Shown one piece after another: positions 1 through 9,384 of a DNA stretch of 64,000 nt. Both the position numbers and the translations under genes were made by a program. Origin of the DNA: Massilia sp. Leaf139 (lineage in GTDB: Bacteria; Pseudomonadota; Gammaproteobacteria; Burkholderiales; Burkholderiaceae_D); assembly GCF_001424165.1 (NCBI RefSeq), contig NZ_LMOJ01000025.1, forward strand, positions 640,134 to 704,133, read 5' to 3'. The stretch's first letter is position 1. Each line of letters begins with the position of its first letter. The notes under the pieces are model-generated. The model did no database searches and had not been told where the DNA came from. It saw nothing but the letters and a program-made list of their open reading frames with translations.

Positions 1-975
1 CGCCTGGAAGTCGACTACGTGATCCAGGCGGTGGCCTTTGCAAAACTGACCAAGGGCCCGGTCAAATTCATCTGGACGCGCGAAGAAGATATCCAGCACG
101 ACATGTTCCGTCCATATTATGTGGATCGCCTGGCGGCGCGCCTGGACGACAAGGGAAAAGTGGCGGCCTGGTTCCACCGCGTGACGGGTTCGTCGATCAT
201 GGCGCGCTTCGCGCCGCCGGCAGTCAAGAACGGCGTCGATCCGGATGCGGTGGAAGGCGCGGCCGACCTGCAGTACACGATTCCCGACATGCGGGTCGAG
301 TATGTGCGCCACGAACCGCCGGGCGTGCCGACCGCCTTCTGGCGCGGCGTCGGCCCGACCCACAACGTGTTTGTGGTGGAAAGTTTTATCGACGAACTGG
401 CGCAGGCGGCGAAGCAGGATCCGCTCGCCTTCCGCCGCGCCTTGCTCGATAAATCGCCGCGCACGCTCGGCGTGCTGAACCTGGCCGCGCAAAAGGCGGG
501 CTGGGGCAAGCCGCTGGCGCCGATTGCTGGCCGCAAGGTCGGGCGCGGCATCTCGACCCAGTTCGCCTTCGGCAGCTACATGGCGCAGGTGGCGGAAGTC
601 TCGGTCGGCCCGGATGGCGACGTGCGCCTGCACCGCGTCGTGTGCGCGGTCGACTGCGGCCAGGCGATCAATCCCGACACCATCGTCGCCCAGATGGAAG
701 GCGGCATCGTCTTCGGGGCGACGGCGGCGCTGTGGAACGAGATCACGCTCGCCAACGGCCGCGTGCAGCAGACCAATTTCGGCGACTATCGCATGATGCG
801 CATCAATGAAGCGCCGAAAGTGGAAGTGCACATCGTCACCAGCACCGACGAGCCGGGCGGTATCGGCGAGCCGGGCACGTCCGGCATCGCGCCGGCGCTC
901 ACCAATGCCGTGTTTGCGGCGACCGGCAAGCGGATTCGCAAGCTGCCGATCGGAGATCAATTGAAGCGGGCGTAA
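1..975 (+). CDS. Molybdopterin-binding subunit of a xanthine dehydrogenase/isoquinoline 1-oxidoreductase type enzyme (5' truncated by window)
   Basis: The frame is open from base 1, so the gene starts before the window and only about the last 324 residues are seen. The C-terminal half of a large molybdenum hydroxylase subunit is recognisable: a PTAFWRGVGPTHN segment lining the cofactor pocket, a CAVDCGQAINPD segment, and near the end GGIGEPGTSG, which carries the glutamate that is catalytic in this family. Such subunits work with a small [2Fe-2S] subunit to hydroxylate N-heterocycles or oxidise aldehydes. The style fits the single-chain IorB branch better than classical XdhB. The substrate cannot be told from this fragment. 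It ends at a hairpin shared with the convergent ybeY gene. Confidence 0.85.
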   Translation, partial: RLEVDYVIQAVAFAKLTKGPVKFIWTREEDIQHDMFRPYYVDRLAARLDDKGKVAAWFHRVTGSSIMARFAPPAVKNGVDPDAVEGAADLQYTIPDMRVEYVRHEPPGVPTAFWRGVGPTHNVFVVESFIDELAQAAKQDPLAFRRALLDKSPRTLGVLNLAAQKAGWGKPLAPIAGRKVGRGISTQFAFGSYMAQVAEVSVGPDGDVRLHRVVCAVDCGQAINPDTIVAQMEGGIVFGATAALWNEITLANGRVQQTNFGDYRMMRINEAPKVEVHIVTSTDEPGGIGEPGTSGIAPALTNAVFAATGKRIRKLPIGDQLKRA

Positions 976-1016
976 AAAAACCGGCGCGGATGAGCTTGCC
1001 ATCTGCGCCGGTTGTT
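976..1016. terminator. Bidirectional hairpin terminator between the hydroxylase gene and ybeY
   Basis: A 12-13 bp GC-rich inverted repeat (CCGGCGCGGATG facing CATCTGCGCCGG) sits between two convergent genes. It has an A-run on the left and a weak T-run (TTGTT) on the right, so it could end transcription from both sides. Confidence 0.7.
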
Positions 1017-1044
1017 CGTTATCCGGATAATGCGTCGTGCGCGC

Positions 1045-1515
1045 TTATTCGGTTGCGTACGGATCCGGATACCCGAGCACTTCCATGATGTCGCGCTCGA
1101 ACTGTTCCATCTCCTCGGCTTCCTCGTCGTGCTCGTGGTCGTAGCCCTGCGCATGCAGCACGCCGTGCACCACCAGGTGCGCCGCGTGTTCCTCGACCGT
1201 CTTCTTCTGCTCGTCGGCTTCGCGCTGCAGCACGTCCGTGCACAGGATGATGTCGGCCTGGGTCGGCTCATCCTCCGCCAGCTCCTCGCCTTCGTTATAA
1301 GCGAAGGTGAGCACGTTGGTGGCGTAATCCTTGCCGCGGTAGTCGCGGTTCAGCGTCTGCCCCTCGGCACTGTCGACGAAGCGGATCGTCAGTTCGGCCG
1401 GCCCGAGCAGGGTGGCGCGCACCCAGCGCTCCACCAGCTCGGGCGTGATGGTCGATTCGAGGCGGGCGTCCGGGTACTGGACGTCGAGGTCAAGCGGATG
1501 ATTTTTTTCTTGCAT
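1045..1515 (-). CDS. ybeY: Endoribonuclease YbeY (16S rRNA 3' maturation)
   Basis: About 156 residues, the usual size for this single-domain zinc-dependent RNase, which acts in 16S rRNA 3'-end processing and ribosome quality control. The signature HGVLHAQGYDH is present with zinc ligands His117, His121 and His127. A longer open frame exists, but the ATG at 1515 is chosen because homologous sequence begins there and the extension is a shadow of phoH. It overlaps the end of phoH by about 26 nt, so the two are probably co-transcribed and translationally coupled. The usual next genes of this cluster (corC, lnt) are absent; a convergent gene follows instead. Confidence 0.95.
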   Translation of the reverse strand: MQEKNHPLDLDVQYPDARLESTITPELVERWVRATLLGPAELTIRFVDSAEGQTLNRDYRGKDYATNVLTFAYNEGEELAEDEPTQADIILCTDVLQREADEQKKTVEEHAAHLVVHGVLHAQGYDHEHDEEAEEMEQFERDIMEVLGYPDPYATE

Positions 1516-2575
1516 TGCTGGTCTTGGTTGGTTTTGGCAAGGCGCCCATTTCCTGGACGGCGGTCGCCTTTTCGTAGGCGTCGACGATGCGGCCCACCAG
1601 CGGGTGGCGCACCACGTCGGCACTCGAGAACTGGGTAAACGCGATGCCGCGCACGTCTTTCAGCACGTGCATGGCGTCGACCAGGCCGCTGCGCTGGGTT
1701 TTATGCAGGTCGACCTGGGTGACGTCGCCCGTCACCACGGCCTTGCTGCCGAAACCGATACGCGTCAGGAACATTTTCATCTGTTCGACGGTCGTGTTCT
1801 GCGCCTCGTCCAGGATGACGAAGGCGTGGTTCAGCGTGCGGCCGCGCATGTAGGCCAGCGGGGCAATCTCGATCACCTGTTTCTCGAACAGCTTTTGCGT
1901 GCGGTCAAAGCCGAGCAGGTCGTACAGCGCGTCGTACAGCGGACGCAGGTAAGGATCGACCTTCTGGCTCATGTCGCCCGGCAGGAAGCCCAGGCGCTCG
2001 CCGGCCTCGACCGCAGGACGGGTCAGGATGATGCGTTTCACGGCGTCGCGTTCGAGCGCGTCGACGGCGCAGGCGACGGCCAGATAGGTTTTACCCGTAC
2101 CGGCCGGGCCGATGCCGAAGCTGATGTCATGCTCGAGCACGGCCTTCAGGTACTGGATCTGGTGCGGCGTACGGCCGCGCAGGTCGCTGCGCCGGGTTTT
2201 CAGCGTCGGGCTCACGAGTTCGGCGTCGTCGGCCTCGGCTTCGCCGTCGTCGGACTGTTTATCCTGGCGCTCCTCGTCGGCGGCGGTTTCGGTTTTCGGT
2301 TTCAGGCCGGCGCGCTGCTCGACCAGGGCCAGCTGCACTTCCTCGATCGGCACGACCTTGTTGGCCACCACATAGAAGCGCTCGAGCAGTTCGACCGCGC
2401 GCTCGGCATTGGCGCCGGTGACGATAAATTTTTCGCCGCGGCGGAAGATGGTCACGTCGAGCGCCGCGCCGATCTGGCGCAGGTTTTCGTCGAGCGGGCC
2501 GCAGAGGTGGGCAAGCCGCGTGTTATCGAGCGGCTCGGGAATGAAATAGGACGGCTGGGTTGGCTGTGTTTTCAA
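1490..2575 (-). CDS. phoH: PhoH-like ATPase (YbeZ)
   Basis: 361 residues. The N-terminal part resembles a KH-like RNA-binding segment, an acidic linker follows (about residues 95-120), then a PhoH P-loop ATPase domain with Walker A GPAGTGKT at 156-163 and Walker B VILDEAQN near 253-260. In other bacteria YbeZ partners YbeY in ribosome or RNA metabolism, which agrees with the overlapping downstream ybeY. The start is a TTG whose bases overlap the stop codon of miaB, so translation probably relies on coupling; no clear Shine-Dalgarno sequence is seen. Confidence 0.95.
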   Translation of the reverse strand: MKTQPTQPSYFIPEPLDNTRLAHLCGPLDENLRQIGAALDVTIFRRGEKFIVTGANAERAVELLERFYVVANKVVPIEEVQLALVEQRAGLKPKTETAADEERQDKQSDDGEAEADDAELVSPTLKTRRSDLRGRTPHQIQYLKAVLEHDISFGIGPAGTGKTYLAVACAVDALERDAVKRIILTRPAVEAGERLGFLPGDMSQKVDPYLRPLYDALYDLLGFDRTQKLFEKQVIEIAPLAYMRGRTLNHAFVILDEAQNTTVEQMKMFLTRIGFGSKAVVTGDVTQVDLHKTQRSGLVDAMHVLKDVRGIAFTQFSSADVVRHPLVGRIVDAYEKATAVQEMGALPKPTKTSNARKKSSA

Positions 2576-3933
2576 CTGGCGATGGCGATCGTATCGAGAT
2601 TGGCGACGAGTTCGCCGCGCAATGAATAATCCAGGCTCTCGGTGACACGCACGTCGACCAGCTGGCCGATCAGCGTATGACCCGAAGCGCCCGGTGCGAA
2701 AAAGACCACCCGGTTGCTCTCGGTGCGGCCTTGCAGTTCGGATGCCTCTTTCTTCGACGGCCCCTCCACCAGCACACGCTGCACCGTGCCGACCATGGCT
2801 GCGCTGAACTTGCGCGTGTTGGCATCGATCAGGGCTTGCAGGCGCTGCAGGCGCGCGAGCTTGACCTCGTGCGGGGTATCGTCTTCCAGGTTCGCGGCCG
2901 GGGTGCCGGGACGCTTGCTGAAAATAAAACTGAAACTGTTGTCGAAGGCGACGTCTTGCACCAGCTTCATCATCGCCTCGAAATCGGCGTCGGTTTCACC
3001 AGGGAAGCCCACGATGAAGTCGGACGAGATCGCGATGTCCGGGCGTACCGCACGAATGCGGCGGATGATCGATTTGTATTCCAGTCCGGTGTAGCCCCGC
3101 TTCATGGCGCCGAGGATCCGGTCGGAACCGTGCTGCACCGGCAAATACAGGTGATTGACCAGCTGCGGGATCTTGGCGTAGGCGTCGATCAGGCGCTGGG
3201 AAAATTCCTTCGGGTGGCTGGTGACGAAACGCAGGCGCTCGATGCCGGGAATAGCAGCCACATATTCGAGCAGCAAGGCAAAGTCAGCCATCTCGCCCGA
3301 TTCCATCGTGCCGCGGTAGGCATTCACGTTCTGGCCCAGCAGCATGATTTCCTTCACGCCCTGGGCAGCCAACCCAGCCACTTCCGTCAACACATCCTCG
3401 AAGCGGCGCGATACTTCCTCGCCGCGGGTATAGGGCACGACGCAGTAGCTGCAATATTTGCTGCAGCCTTCCATGATCGACACATAGGCCACCGGGCCTT
3501 CGATCTTGGCAGGCGGCAAATGATCAAACTTCTCGATCTCCGGGAAACTGATGTCGACCTGGGCCGTGCCGCTACTGCGGCGCTCGCGGATCATTTGCGG
3601 CAAGCGATGCAGGGTTTGCGGCCCGAACACCATGTCCACATGCGGCGCCCGCTTGACGATCTGTTCGCCTTCCTGCGAGGCGACGCATCCGCCTACACCA
3701 ATAATGAGGTCGGGACGTTCGCGTTTCAAGGCGCGCAAGCGGCCGAGGTCGGAAAATACTTTTTCCTGCGCCTTTTCTCGTACGGAACAGGTATTGAACA
3801 GGATGACATCCGCATCGTCAGGCGTGTAGGTACGCACGAGGCCATCGGACGCGCCGAGGACATCCGCCATCTTGTCCGAGTCGTACTCGTTCATCTGGCA
3901 ACCAAAGGTCTTGATAAATACTTTTTTCTGCAT
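2572..3933 (-). CDS. miaB: tRNA-2-methylthio-N6-dimethylallyladenosine synthase MiaB
   Basis: 453 residues, normal length. Three N-terminal cysteines (Cys12, Cys49, Cys83) for the auxiliary cluster and the radical-SAM triad Cys157/161/164 in [10 protein letters not shown] are visible, followed by a C-terminal TRAM-type domain. The enzyme adds the methylthio group to i6A37 of tRNAs reading UNN codons. Its substrate is made by MiaA, which is also in this window (16.8-17.8 kb). First gene of the apparent miaB-phoH-ybeY operon, with stop/start overlap to phoH. Confidence 0.97.
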   Translation of the reverse strand: MQKKVFIKTFGCQMNEYDSDKMADVLGASDGLVRTYTPDDADVILFNTCSVREKAQEKVFSDLGRLRALKRERPDLIIGVGGCVASQEGEQIVKRAPHVDMVFGPQTLHRLPQMIRERRSSGTAQVDISFPEIEKFDHLPPAKIEGPVAYVSIMEGCSKYCSYCVVPYTRGEEVSRRFEDVLTEVAGLAAQGVKEIMLLGQNVNAYRGTMESGEMADFALLLEYVAAIPGIERLRFVTSHPKEFSQRLIDAYAKIPQLVNHLYLPVQHGSDRILGAMKRGYTGLEYKSIIRRIRAVRPDIAISSDFIVGFPGETDADFEAMMKLVQDVAFDNSFSFIFSKRPGTPAANLEDDTPHEVKLARLQRLQALIDANTRKFSAAMVGTVQRVLVEGPSKKEASELQGRTESNRVVFFAPGASGHTLIGQLVDVRVTESLDYSLRGELVANLDTIAIAS

Positions 3934-4559
3934 GAGTGCTGGGGGAGGGAAGAGGCGGGTACGGTGACAAGGCGACAGGCTAGTTTACCGTAATTCGGTA
4001 CTGCTCACCAAAAAACGCCTGATGCCGGGAGAATAATCAGTGCAACCAGGAATTAACTGTTGCCATGCTCAGAACGATTGCCATTCTAATCAGATTGTTA
4101 AATTGCACTCAGGAATCAAATCGCCGAGAGTAAGGTAGAGTCGGCGTTTGCTCAATATCTTTCCTGTTGTAAATCAAGACCTTCCCCTCGAATTCTTTTA
4201 CACAAATTACTAAAAAAAATCTCTTGCGTGCGCCACAAATTGTCTCCATGTGTTGAAATGCTTATGTGACAAGCTTTCCACACGATAGCTTGATTTCTAA
4301 CAATGAGTCATGTGCTCAGGACGGACACGAAGGGTTCGTAGGAGTCTGATAATTTGTTTGAAAGACAAGTGCGTTCGGGAAGTGTTTAAGCAGGACGCAT
4401 GTATGTCGGCATTGTTTTTAAGCTAGGACTCAGATTGCTTCTGCAGACTTTGTCCTGTTTCATGCTTAAAACAATGTCCGGGAACTTATGTTGACGAAAG
4501 GCAGTCATTAACAAAGTTCGTAACGGAACTATTTCATTCACTTTACGAGGTAAAACATC
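3934..4559. promoter_or_regulatory. Long AT-richer intergenic region between divergent miaB and a small regulator
   Basis: About 626 bases without a supported gene, clearly less GC-rich than the neighbours. It must hold the miaB promoter and that of the gene at 4560. Its right half contains a strong inverted repeat (listed separately) and a TTGACG hexamer at 4491-4496, but no convincing paired -10 box was found, so no promoter is called. Confidence 0.5.
4411..4475. promoter_or_regulatory. Strong inverted repeat in the leader of the 4560 gene
   Basis: ATTGTTTTTAAGC at 4411-4423 faces GCTTAAAACAAT at 4464-4475 (12 paired positions with one extra T). Inside, AGGAC pairs with GTCCT. A third related sequence, GTTTAAGCAGGAC at 4384-4396, could compete for pairing. 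The element lies about 85 nt before the start codon. It could be a leader hairpin, an attenuator or a protein-binding palindrome. Confidence 0.55.
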
Positions 4560-4943
4560 ATGGCACACCATGCTTTGTCATCACAGGAAAGTTACAACCC
4601 GAACCACCTGCTCGACATTTTGCTGGGCAAGATGCAGCTGAAGAATGACGCGGCCCTGTCGCGCATGCTCGAGGTGGCGCCACCGGTCATCAGCAAGATC
4701 CGCCACCACCGTTTGCCGGTCGGCGCCTCGCTCCTGATCCGCATGCACGAAGTTACCGGCATGAGCATCCGCGACCTGCGCGACCTGATGGGCGATCGCC
4801 GCACCAAATATCGCCTGTCCGACGCCCAGGGCCGTCCAAAGCCAGAAGAGAAGGCAGCACAGGCAGCGGCGCAACAGCAGCAGCAACAGCAGACGCAAAA
4901 CACCGAGGCAACGCCTTCGTCGTCCGGCAACTATGCGCACTGA
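4560..4943 (+). CDS. Small putative DNA-binding regulator, Cro/C1-like helical domain with Gln-rich tail
   Basis: 127 residues. Residues 14-80 look like a compact helical DNA-binding domain of the lambda-repressor type (DAALSRMLEVAPPVISKIRHHR resembles a helix-turn-helix, with ISKIRHHR as recognition helix). A low-complexity tail follows, with a run of seven glutamines near residues 105-111 that may vary in length between strains. There is a plausible ribosome site (ACGAGG) before the ATG. It stands alone, behind a long structured leader and before a good terminator, so it is probably a monocistronic, individually regulated gene. The family is familiar as a conserved hypothetical in Oxalobacteraceae; the role is unknown. 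Confidence 0.8.
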   Translation: MAHHALSSQESYNPNHLLDILLGKMQLKNDAALSRMLEVAPPVISKIRHHRLPVGASLLIRMHEVTGMSIRDLRDLMGDRRTKYRLSDAQGRPKPEEKAAQAAAQQQQQQQTQNTEATPSSSGNYAH

Positions 4944-4989
4944 TACCGACGGCTCGGCAGCACTGCCTGCCGTGCCTTCGGTTAAGCCA

Positions 4990-5037
4990 GGCAGCGGCCC
5001 GGCGTCCTGAGCGACGCTGCGCACGCTGCCTTTTTTT
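4990..5037 (+). terminator. Rho-independent terminator after the 4560 gene
   Basis: GGCAGCG faces CGCTGCC around an inner GCGTC/GACGC stem and is followed by seven T residues (5031-5037). Confidence 0.8.
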
Positions 5038-5309
5038 CGCGTCCCGCTGGCGCTGGCCTGCCGGATGCGTAGTCGTTTCCGCTTCCGCTTTTCCTTCCGG
5101 CTGTCCCCGCTTCAGTCCGCCATGCGCATGCCGCCTGCGCGGCGCTTTTCCGCTGTTCTACGTTTTATATCACCTGATCCCGGCGCTGCCGCGCGTCGCC
5201 AAACCTACTTGTGCCGCCCCAAGCAAGCCGGCGCCTCTTATTGTATTCTCGCCATGCTTCGCCGGGCAGGATCTGCCTGGCGCTCACCACCTTTGGATCA
5301 AGGATCACC
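5038..5309. other. Intergenic stretch with no supported gene
   Basis: With the preceding terminator this is about 365 bases between two same-strand genes. Short open frames here show no recognisable protein features. The gstA promoter must lie inside, but I see no box good enough to call. Confidence 0.5.
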
Positions 5310-5915
5310 ATGAAACTGTACTTCAGCCCCGGCGCCTGCTCGCTCTCTCCCCATATCGTCCTGCACGAGGCCGGCCTGGACTTCAGCACCGAGCGCGTCG
5401 ACTTGCGCCAGAAGCTGACGGCCGGCGGCGTGGATTTCGGCACCATCAGCCCGAACGGCTATGTGCCCGCGCTGGCGCTGGATGACGGCACCGTGCTGAC
5501 CGAAGCCGCGGCCGTCGTCCAGTACCTGGCGGATCGCGCGCCGGCCAGCGGGTTGCTGCCGCCGGTGGGCGATATTGCCCGCTACAAGGTGCTGTCCTGG
5601 CTGACCTTCATCTCGTCGGAGCTGCACAAGAACTTCAGTCACCTGTTCAACCCGGCGGCCAGCGAGGACATGAAAGCCCATGGGCGCAAGATGCTGGCGC
5701 TGCGCCTGGCCTATGTGGCCGCCCAACTGGAGGGACGTGACTATCTGGAAAGCCAGTTCAGCGTTGCCGATGCCTATCTGTTTACCGTGCTCGGCTGGGC
5801 CGATCTGGTGAAGGTCAGCTTGGCGGAGTGGCCGGTACTGGGCGAATACCGCGCCCGCATCGCCGCGCGTCCAGCCGTGCAGCAGGCGCTGCGTGCCGAG
5901 GGCCTGGTCAAATAA
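5310..5915 (+). CDS. gstA: Glutathione S-transferase (GstA type)
   Basis: 201 residues. It begins with MKLYFSPGACSLSPHIVLHEAG, the typical start of beta-class bacterial glutathione transferases, with Tyr/Ser/Cys candidates of the active site in the first strand-loop. NGYVPALALDDGTVLTEAAA is the glutathione-binding segment and an all-helical C-terminal domain follows. Cytosolic; conjugates or reduces electrophiles with glutathione. A longer open frame starts upstream, but the ATG at 5310 has AAGGA at the right distance and matches the family start. Confidence 0.93.
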   Translation: MKLYFSPGACSLSPHIVLHEAGLDFSTERVDLRQKLTAGGVDFGTISPNGYVPALALDDGTVLTEAAAVVQYLADRAPASGLLPPVGDIARYKVLSWLTFISSELHKNFSHLFNPAASEDMKAHGRKMLALRLAYVAAQLEGRDYLESQFSVADAYLFTVLGWADLVKVSLAEWPVLGEYRARIAARPAVQQALRAEGLVK

Positions 5916-5955
5916 AGAGGTGCCGCCCGGCGGGCAAGGGCGGTAACATGGACGC

Positions 5956-6522
5956 ATGACAAGTCAACGCTATATTGCCCTGATCCGCGGGATCAACGTC
6001 GGCCGCGCCAAGCGCGTGGCCATGGCCGATTTACGCAAGCTGATCGACGAGCTCGGCTATCGCGACGTACGCAGCGTCCTCAACAGCGGAAATCTCGTCT
6101 TCACGGCCGACGGTCTCGATCCCGCCGTCGCCGCGGCGGCAATCGAAGAGCAAATGGTGCTCAAGTTCGGCGTCGCGGCGCGCGTCATGGTGCTCAGCGG
6201 CGAGGAGCTGGCCGCTGTGCTGGCCGAGAACACCTTGCTGTCCCAGGCGACCGACCATGCGCGCCTGCTGGTCTTCATCCTGGGCGACGTGGCCGTGCGG
6301 CCCGCACTGGCGCCGCTGGGCGAACGCAGCTGGAGCCCGGAGGCGCTGGCGCTGGGCCAGCGCGCCGTGTATGTGTGGTGTCCGGAAAGCGTGCTCAGCA
6401 GTGCAGCAGCCAGTGCGCTCGGCAAGCAGCTGGGCGACAACACCACTTCGCGCAACTGGAATACCTTGTGCAAGCTCTACGCGCTCTGCAACGAGCCCGC
6501 ATCGGTGCCGCCCGGCGCCTGA
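5956..6522 (+). CDS. DUF1697 family protein
   Basis: 188 residues starting RYIALIRGINVGRAKRVAM, with LNSGNLVF further on: the hallmark of DUF1697, a widespread cytosolic family of unknown function. It follows gstA by 40 nt on the same strand and may be co-transcribed. No catalytic motif can be assigned. Confidence 0.88.
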   Translation: MTSQRYIALIRGINVGRAKRVAMADLRKLIDELGYRDVRSVLNSGNLVFTADGLDPAVAAAAIEEQMVLKFGVAARVMVLSGEELAAVLAENTLLSQATDHARLLVFILGDVAVRPALAPLGERSWSPEALALGQRAVYVWCPESVLSSAAASALGKQLGDNTTSRNWNTLCKLYALCNEPASVPPGA

Positions 6523-6546
6523 GCTGCCGCTACTTGCAGCGACGAC

Positions 6547-6792
6547 CTACTTGAATTTCTCGCGGCTGTCCCGACGTGCCCGGTAGCCGAGCAGAACCAG
6601 GCCGACGAGCATCATGGCGAACACTTCCGGCTCGGGCAATTCGGAAATGCCCGACGGTAGCGCGTATGCCTTCGTCATTGCGCTGTGCGCCGGGCTGACG
6701 GCCGCCGCTTCCGGAATCAAGTCGATGACTTTCGCCTGTGCCACGCTGCTCAGCCCAATGGCGAGCGCTGCTGCGAGTGCGAATCTGTTCAC
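6547..6792 (-). CDS. Minimal PEP-CTERM sorted protein
   Basis: 81 residues with a GTG start preceded by a strong AAGGAAG site. An N-terminal signal peptide (MNRFALAAALAIGLSSVAQA) is followed by about 28 ordinary residues, then LPEPE, a hydrophobic helix (VFAMMLVGLVLLGY) and a basic tail (RARRDSREKFK). This is the tripartite PEP-CTERM signal used by the exosortase/EpsH system of biofilm-forming Gram-negatives. Almost nothing lies between the two sorting signals, so the mature protein would be a short peptide. No exosortase gene is in the window. Confidence 0.85.
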   Translation of the reverse strand: MNRFALAAALAIGLSSVAQAKVIDLIPEAAAVSPAHSAMTKAYALPSGISELPEPEVFAMMLVGLVLLGYRARRDSREKFK

Positions 6793-7346
6793 GATTCTTC
6801 CTTCCTTGCAATGGTGCCAATACCAGGAAAGCGGGAGGGCATCGCAGGGACACCTTCACAGCCAGCATAGCAAAACGATTTCGTGTAACGCTGTACGATT
6901 CGGGCAGAAAACGACCGTATGGAAAGTAGGTGACGCGACGCGGCGAGTCGCGAGCACGGTGTGAAAGAAATGCGACAGGAAGCTAATCCGACAATGTCGA
7001 AACGCCACGTATTTCAGCCTGTTTTATTGAAACAGCATCAACTGTTTTCCATAAAGACCACACATAGGGGTGCATTTTTTGCCAAGCCTGCAATACATAG
7101 CGTTATCAGGTTTTCCAGCTATGAGACCGATCAAGAAATTTTAAGCGTGGCGTATACATCTGCGTTTTTTTTACAGGTATAGTCTCTCTATCCCATTGCC
7201 TCACGGCATCAAAACAATGTCGAATCCATATTCGACATGTCACGGCCTCCAAGAGCCGCCCCGCCTTTCCCCCCGCAGCATTCGGAACGGCAACCGCTGT
7301 TTGCACTGTCGCATACGCGCACCCATACATTTGTAGAGTACCGATC
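6793..7346. promoter_or_regulatory. Long intergenic region upstream of the FtsH-like gene
   Basis: About 554 bases of AT-richer sequence between divergent genes, with no supported coding region. A TATAGT hexamer at 7178-7183 is a possible -10 box for the downstream gene, but the -35 position is poor. A long leader before 7347 is likely. Confidence 0.4.
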
Positions 7347-9305
7347 ATGCCCAACTTTGCCCGACTTCAGATTGCCTTCAAGAATGTCTATGTGCGCATC
7401 GCCGCTGCCGTCCTGTTGGGCGCCGCGACCGGTTTCGCCATTTATACGTCCGATGTGCCGCAGGATGCGAGCCCGGTCGTCCATTCGCAGGACATTTCTG
7501 AAATCACGCGCTTGGCCGGCCAGAAGGACAAGCTCGACTACCTGATGGTCGCCAAGCCGCTGTCGGAGTCGCCGCGCTATGTCTTCAAGTTCAAGAACGC
7601 GCCCGAATTGCACGTGGTCAAGGTGCCGAGCACCTCGCACCTGTCGCTCGAGCGTGAAGTGCTGTTGAAGAATGCGATTCCGTATTCGATCGCCAAGGAC
7701 GAGTTCCTGGCTTCGCACAAGGCCGTACTCGATGAAGGCGGCTCGATGGGCGCCGCCGCCGGCGACTTCCTGAAGCGTCACGCGTTCGAAATCGTGCTGC
7801 TGCTGTTGATCGTCTACTGCCTGAAATTCGGTATCCCGGGCATGGGCGCCAGCGCGACGATGATCACCCCGGACAAGCTCAAAGGCAGCATGGACGACCT
7901 GATTGGTATGGAAGACATCAAGCAGGAAGTGCTGCACCTGGAAGACATGATCCGCAACCGCGACGAATACGCTTCGCACAACATCGACAAGCCGTTCAAC
8001 GTCATGCTGACCGGGCCTGCCGGTACCGGTAAAACCAAGCTGGTCGGCTACCTGGCCAAGCGCCTGAACATGCCGCTGATCTCGGCCTCGGGTTCGGCAC
8101 TGGAATCGGGTTATGTCGGCGGCGGCTCGAAAGCCCTGAACGCCCTCTACCGCAAGGCCTGCGCCAAGGGCAAATGCATCATCTTCCTCGACGAAGGCCA
8201 GAGCCTGTTCATGCCGCGCGGCCGCAGCGAGAAGAAATGGGAAGACGATACCGCCAACACCCTGCTCGGCCTGCTCGACGGCGTGAAGAGCGACAAGGGT
8301 CAGGGCGTGATCTGGGTCATTGCCTCGAACTTCGACGACGCCTCGACCGAGATGGACGAAGCGATGCTGCGCCGCTTCTCGGTGAAGATCAACTTCCGCC
8401 TGCCGAACAAGGGCGAGCGCCGCGAACTGCTTAAAAGCTTCCTGTCGCGTAAAAAAGAGGGCCTGGTCGACTACGACGACCTCGACCTGGATCAGGTGGC
8501 CGAGATCACCCAGAACCTGAGCCCGGCGCTGCTGGAAACCGTGGTCGAACGCGCCTCGATGCTGTCGATCCAGGAGAAGACGATCATCAACACCGACCTG
8601 CTGTTCCGTGCCTACGAGCGTGCCACGATCGGCCTGACCGACCGCGCCACGACGGCCGAGAAGCACAAGCAGCGCGAGCGTATCGCCCTGCACGAACTGG
8701 GTCACTTCTTCATGCAGATCGACCCGCACCTACGCGCCGGCCTGTCGCTGGCGGAAGTGAAGGAAAAGTCGCACCTGCTGAAGATTTCGACTGAAGCGGT
8801 CTCGAAGATCGGCGCCCTGGGTTACGTGCTGCAGTCGGGCGACGACATGTCGCTGCGCACGCTGGAAGAACTCGAGCGCGACGTGGTCGGCCTGTACGGC
8901 GGCATGGCGGCCGAAGAGCTGTTCTACGGAGCCCGCGGCATCTCGGTCGGCGCCCAGAACGACATCGAGAAAGTGACCAAGATGCTGAACCTGATGGTCA
9001 ACCGCCTGTCGATGTACTCGCGCTCGAAGATCGACTACAGCCAGCTGCAGAACGACGCCAGCGGCGAGCACACGCTGCGCCAGATGGAAGAGAAGGCCGA
9101 TGAGCTCTACAGCTACACGCTGGGTGCGATGCGCGACTACCGCGCCCTGATCGAGTCGCTGAAGGACACGCTGCTCGACCAGTACGTGCTGTCGAAGGAC
9201 GCCGTGTTCGCCCTGCTGGAAGAGCGCAAGGAACTGCTCAACTTCGCACCGAAGCACGCCAACCTGAAGCTGTGCTCGGAGACCGGCGAGATGGTCGCCG
9301 CCTGA
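7347..9305 (+). CDS. FtsH-like membrane-bound AAA+ zinc metalloprotease (divergent)
   Basis: 652 residues with FtsH architecture: transmembrane segment about 15-35, periplasmic domain about 36-145, second transmembrane segment about 146-163, AAA+ module with Walker A GPAGTGKT (223-230), a YVGGG pore-loop region (256-260) and Walker B IIFLDE (278-283), then an M41 protease domain with HELGH (His449, Glu450, His453) and a probable third ligand Asp in VGAQNDIEKVT. It departs from housekeeping FtsH: HELGH replaces HEAGH, the Walker B region reads DEGQSL instead of DEIDA, and the linker sequences differ. It is therefore probably a paralogue with its own substrates. It is monocistronic, behind a long leader and before a clear terminator. 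Confidence 0.87.
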   Translation: MPNFARLQIAFKNVYVRIAAAVLLGAATGFAIYTSDVPQDASPVVHSQDISEITRLAGQKDKLDYLMVAKPLSESPRYVFKFKNAPELHVVKVPSTSHLSLEREVLLKNAIPYSIAKDEFLASHKAVLDEGGSMGAAAGDFLKRHAFEIVLLLLIVYCLKFGIPGMGASATMITPDKLKGSMDDLIGMEDIKQEVLHLEDMIRNRDEYASHNIDKPFNVMLTGPAGTGKTKLVGYLAKRLNMPLISASGSALESGYVGGGSKALNALYRKACAKGKCIIFLDEGQSLFMPRGRSEKKWEDDTANTLLGLLDGVKSDKGQGVIWVIASNFDDASTEMDEAMLRRFSVKINFRLPNKGERRELLKSFLSRKKEGLVDYDDLDLDQVAEITQNLSPALLETVVERASMLSIQEKTIINTDLLFRAYERATIGLTDRATTAEKHKQRERIALHELGHFFMQIDPHLRAGLSLAEVKEKSHLLKISTEAVSKIGALGYVLQSGDDMSLRTLEELERDVVGLYGGMAAEELFYGARGISVGAQNDIEKVTKMLNLMVNRLSMYSRSKIDYSQLQNDASGEHTLRQMEEKADELYSYTLGAMRDYRALIESLKDTLLDQYVLSKDAVFALLEERKELLNFAPKHANLKLCSETGEMVAA

Positions 9306-9321
9306 CACTGAAACGCCCGTT

Positions 9322-9360
9322 AAAAAAGCCCGCTGTGCGCACTGCGCCAGCGGGCTTTTT
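9322..9360 (+). terminator. Rho-independent terminator of the FtsH-like gene
   Basis: AAAAAGCCCGCTG faces CAGCGGGCTTTTT, giving a GC-rich stem flanked by A and T runs; it may act in both directions. Confidence 0.9.
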
Positions 9361-9384
9361 CATTTCGACCTATACGCAGGCAAT

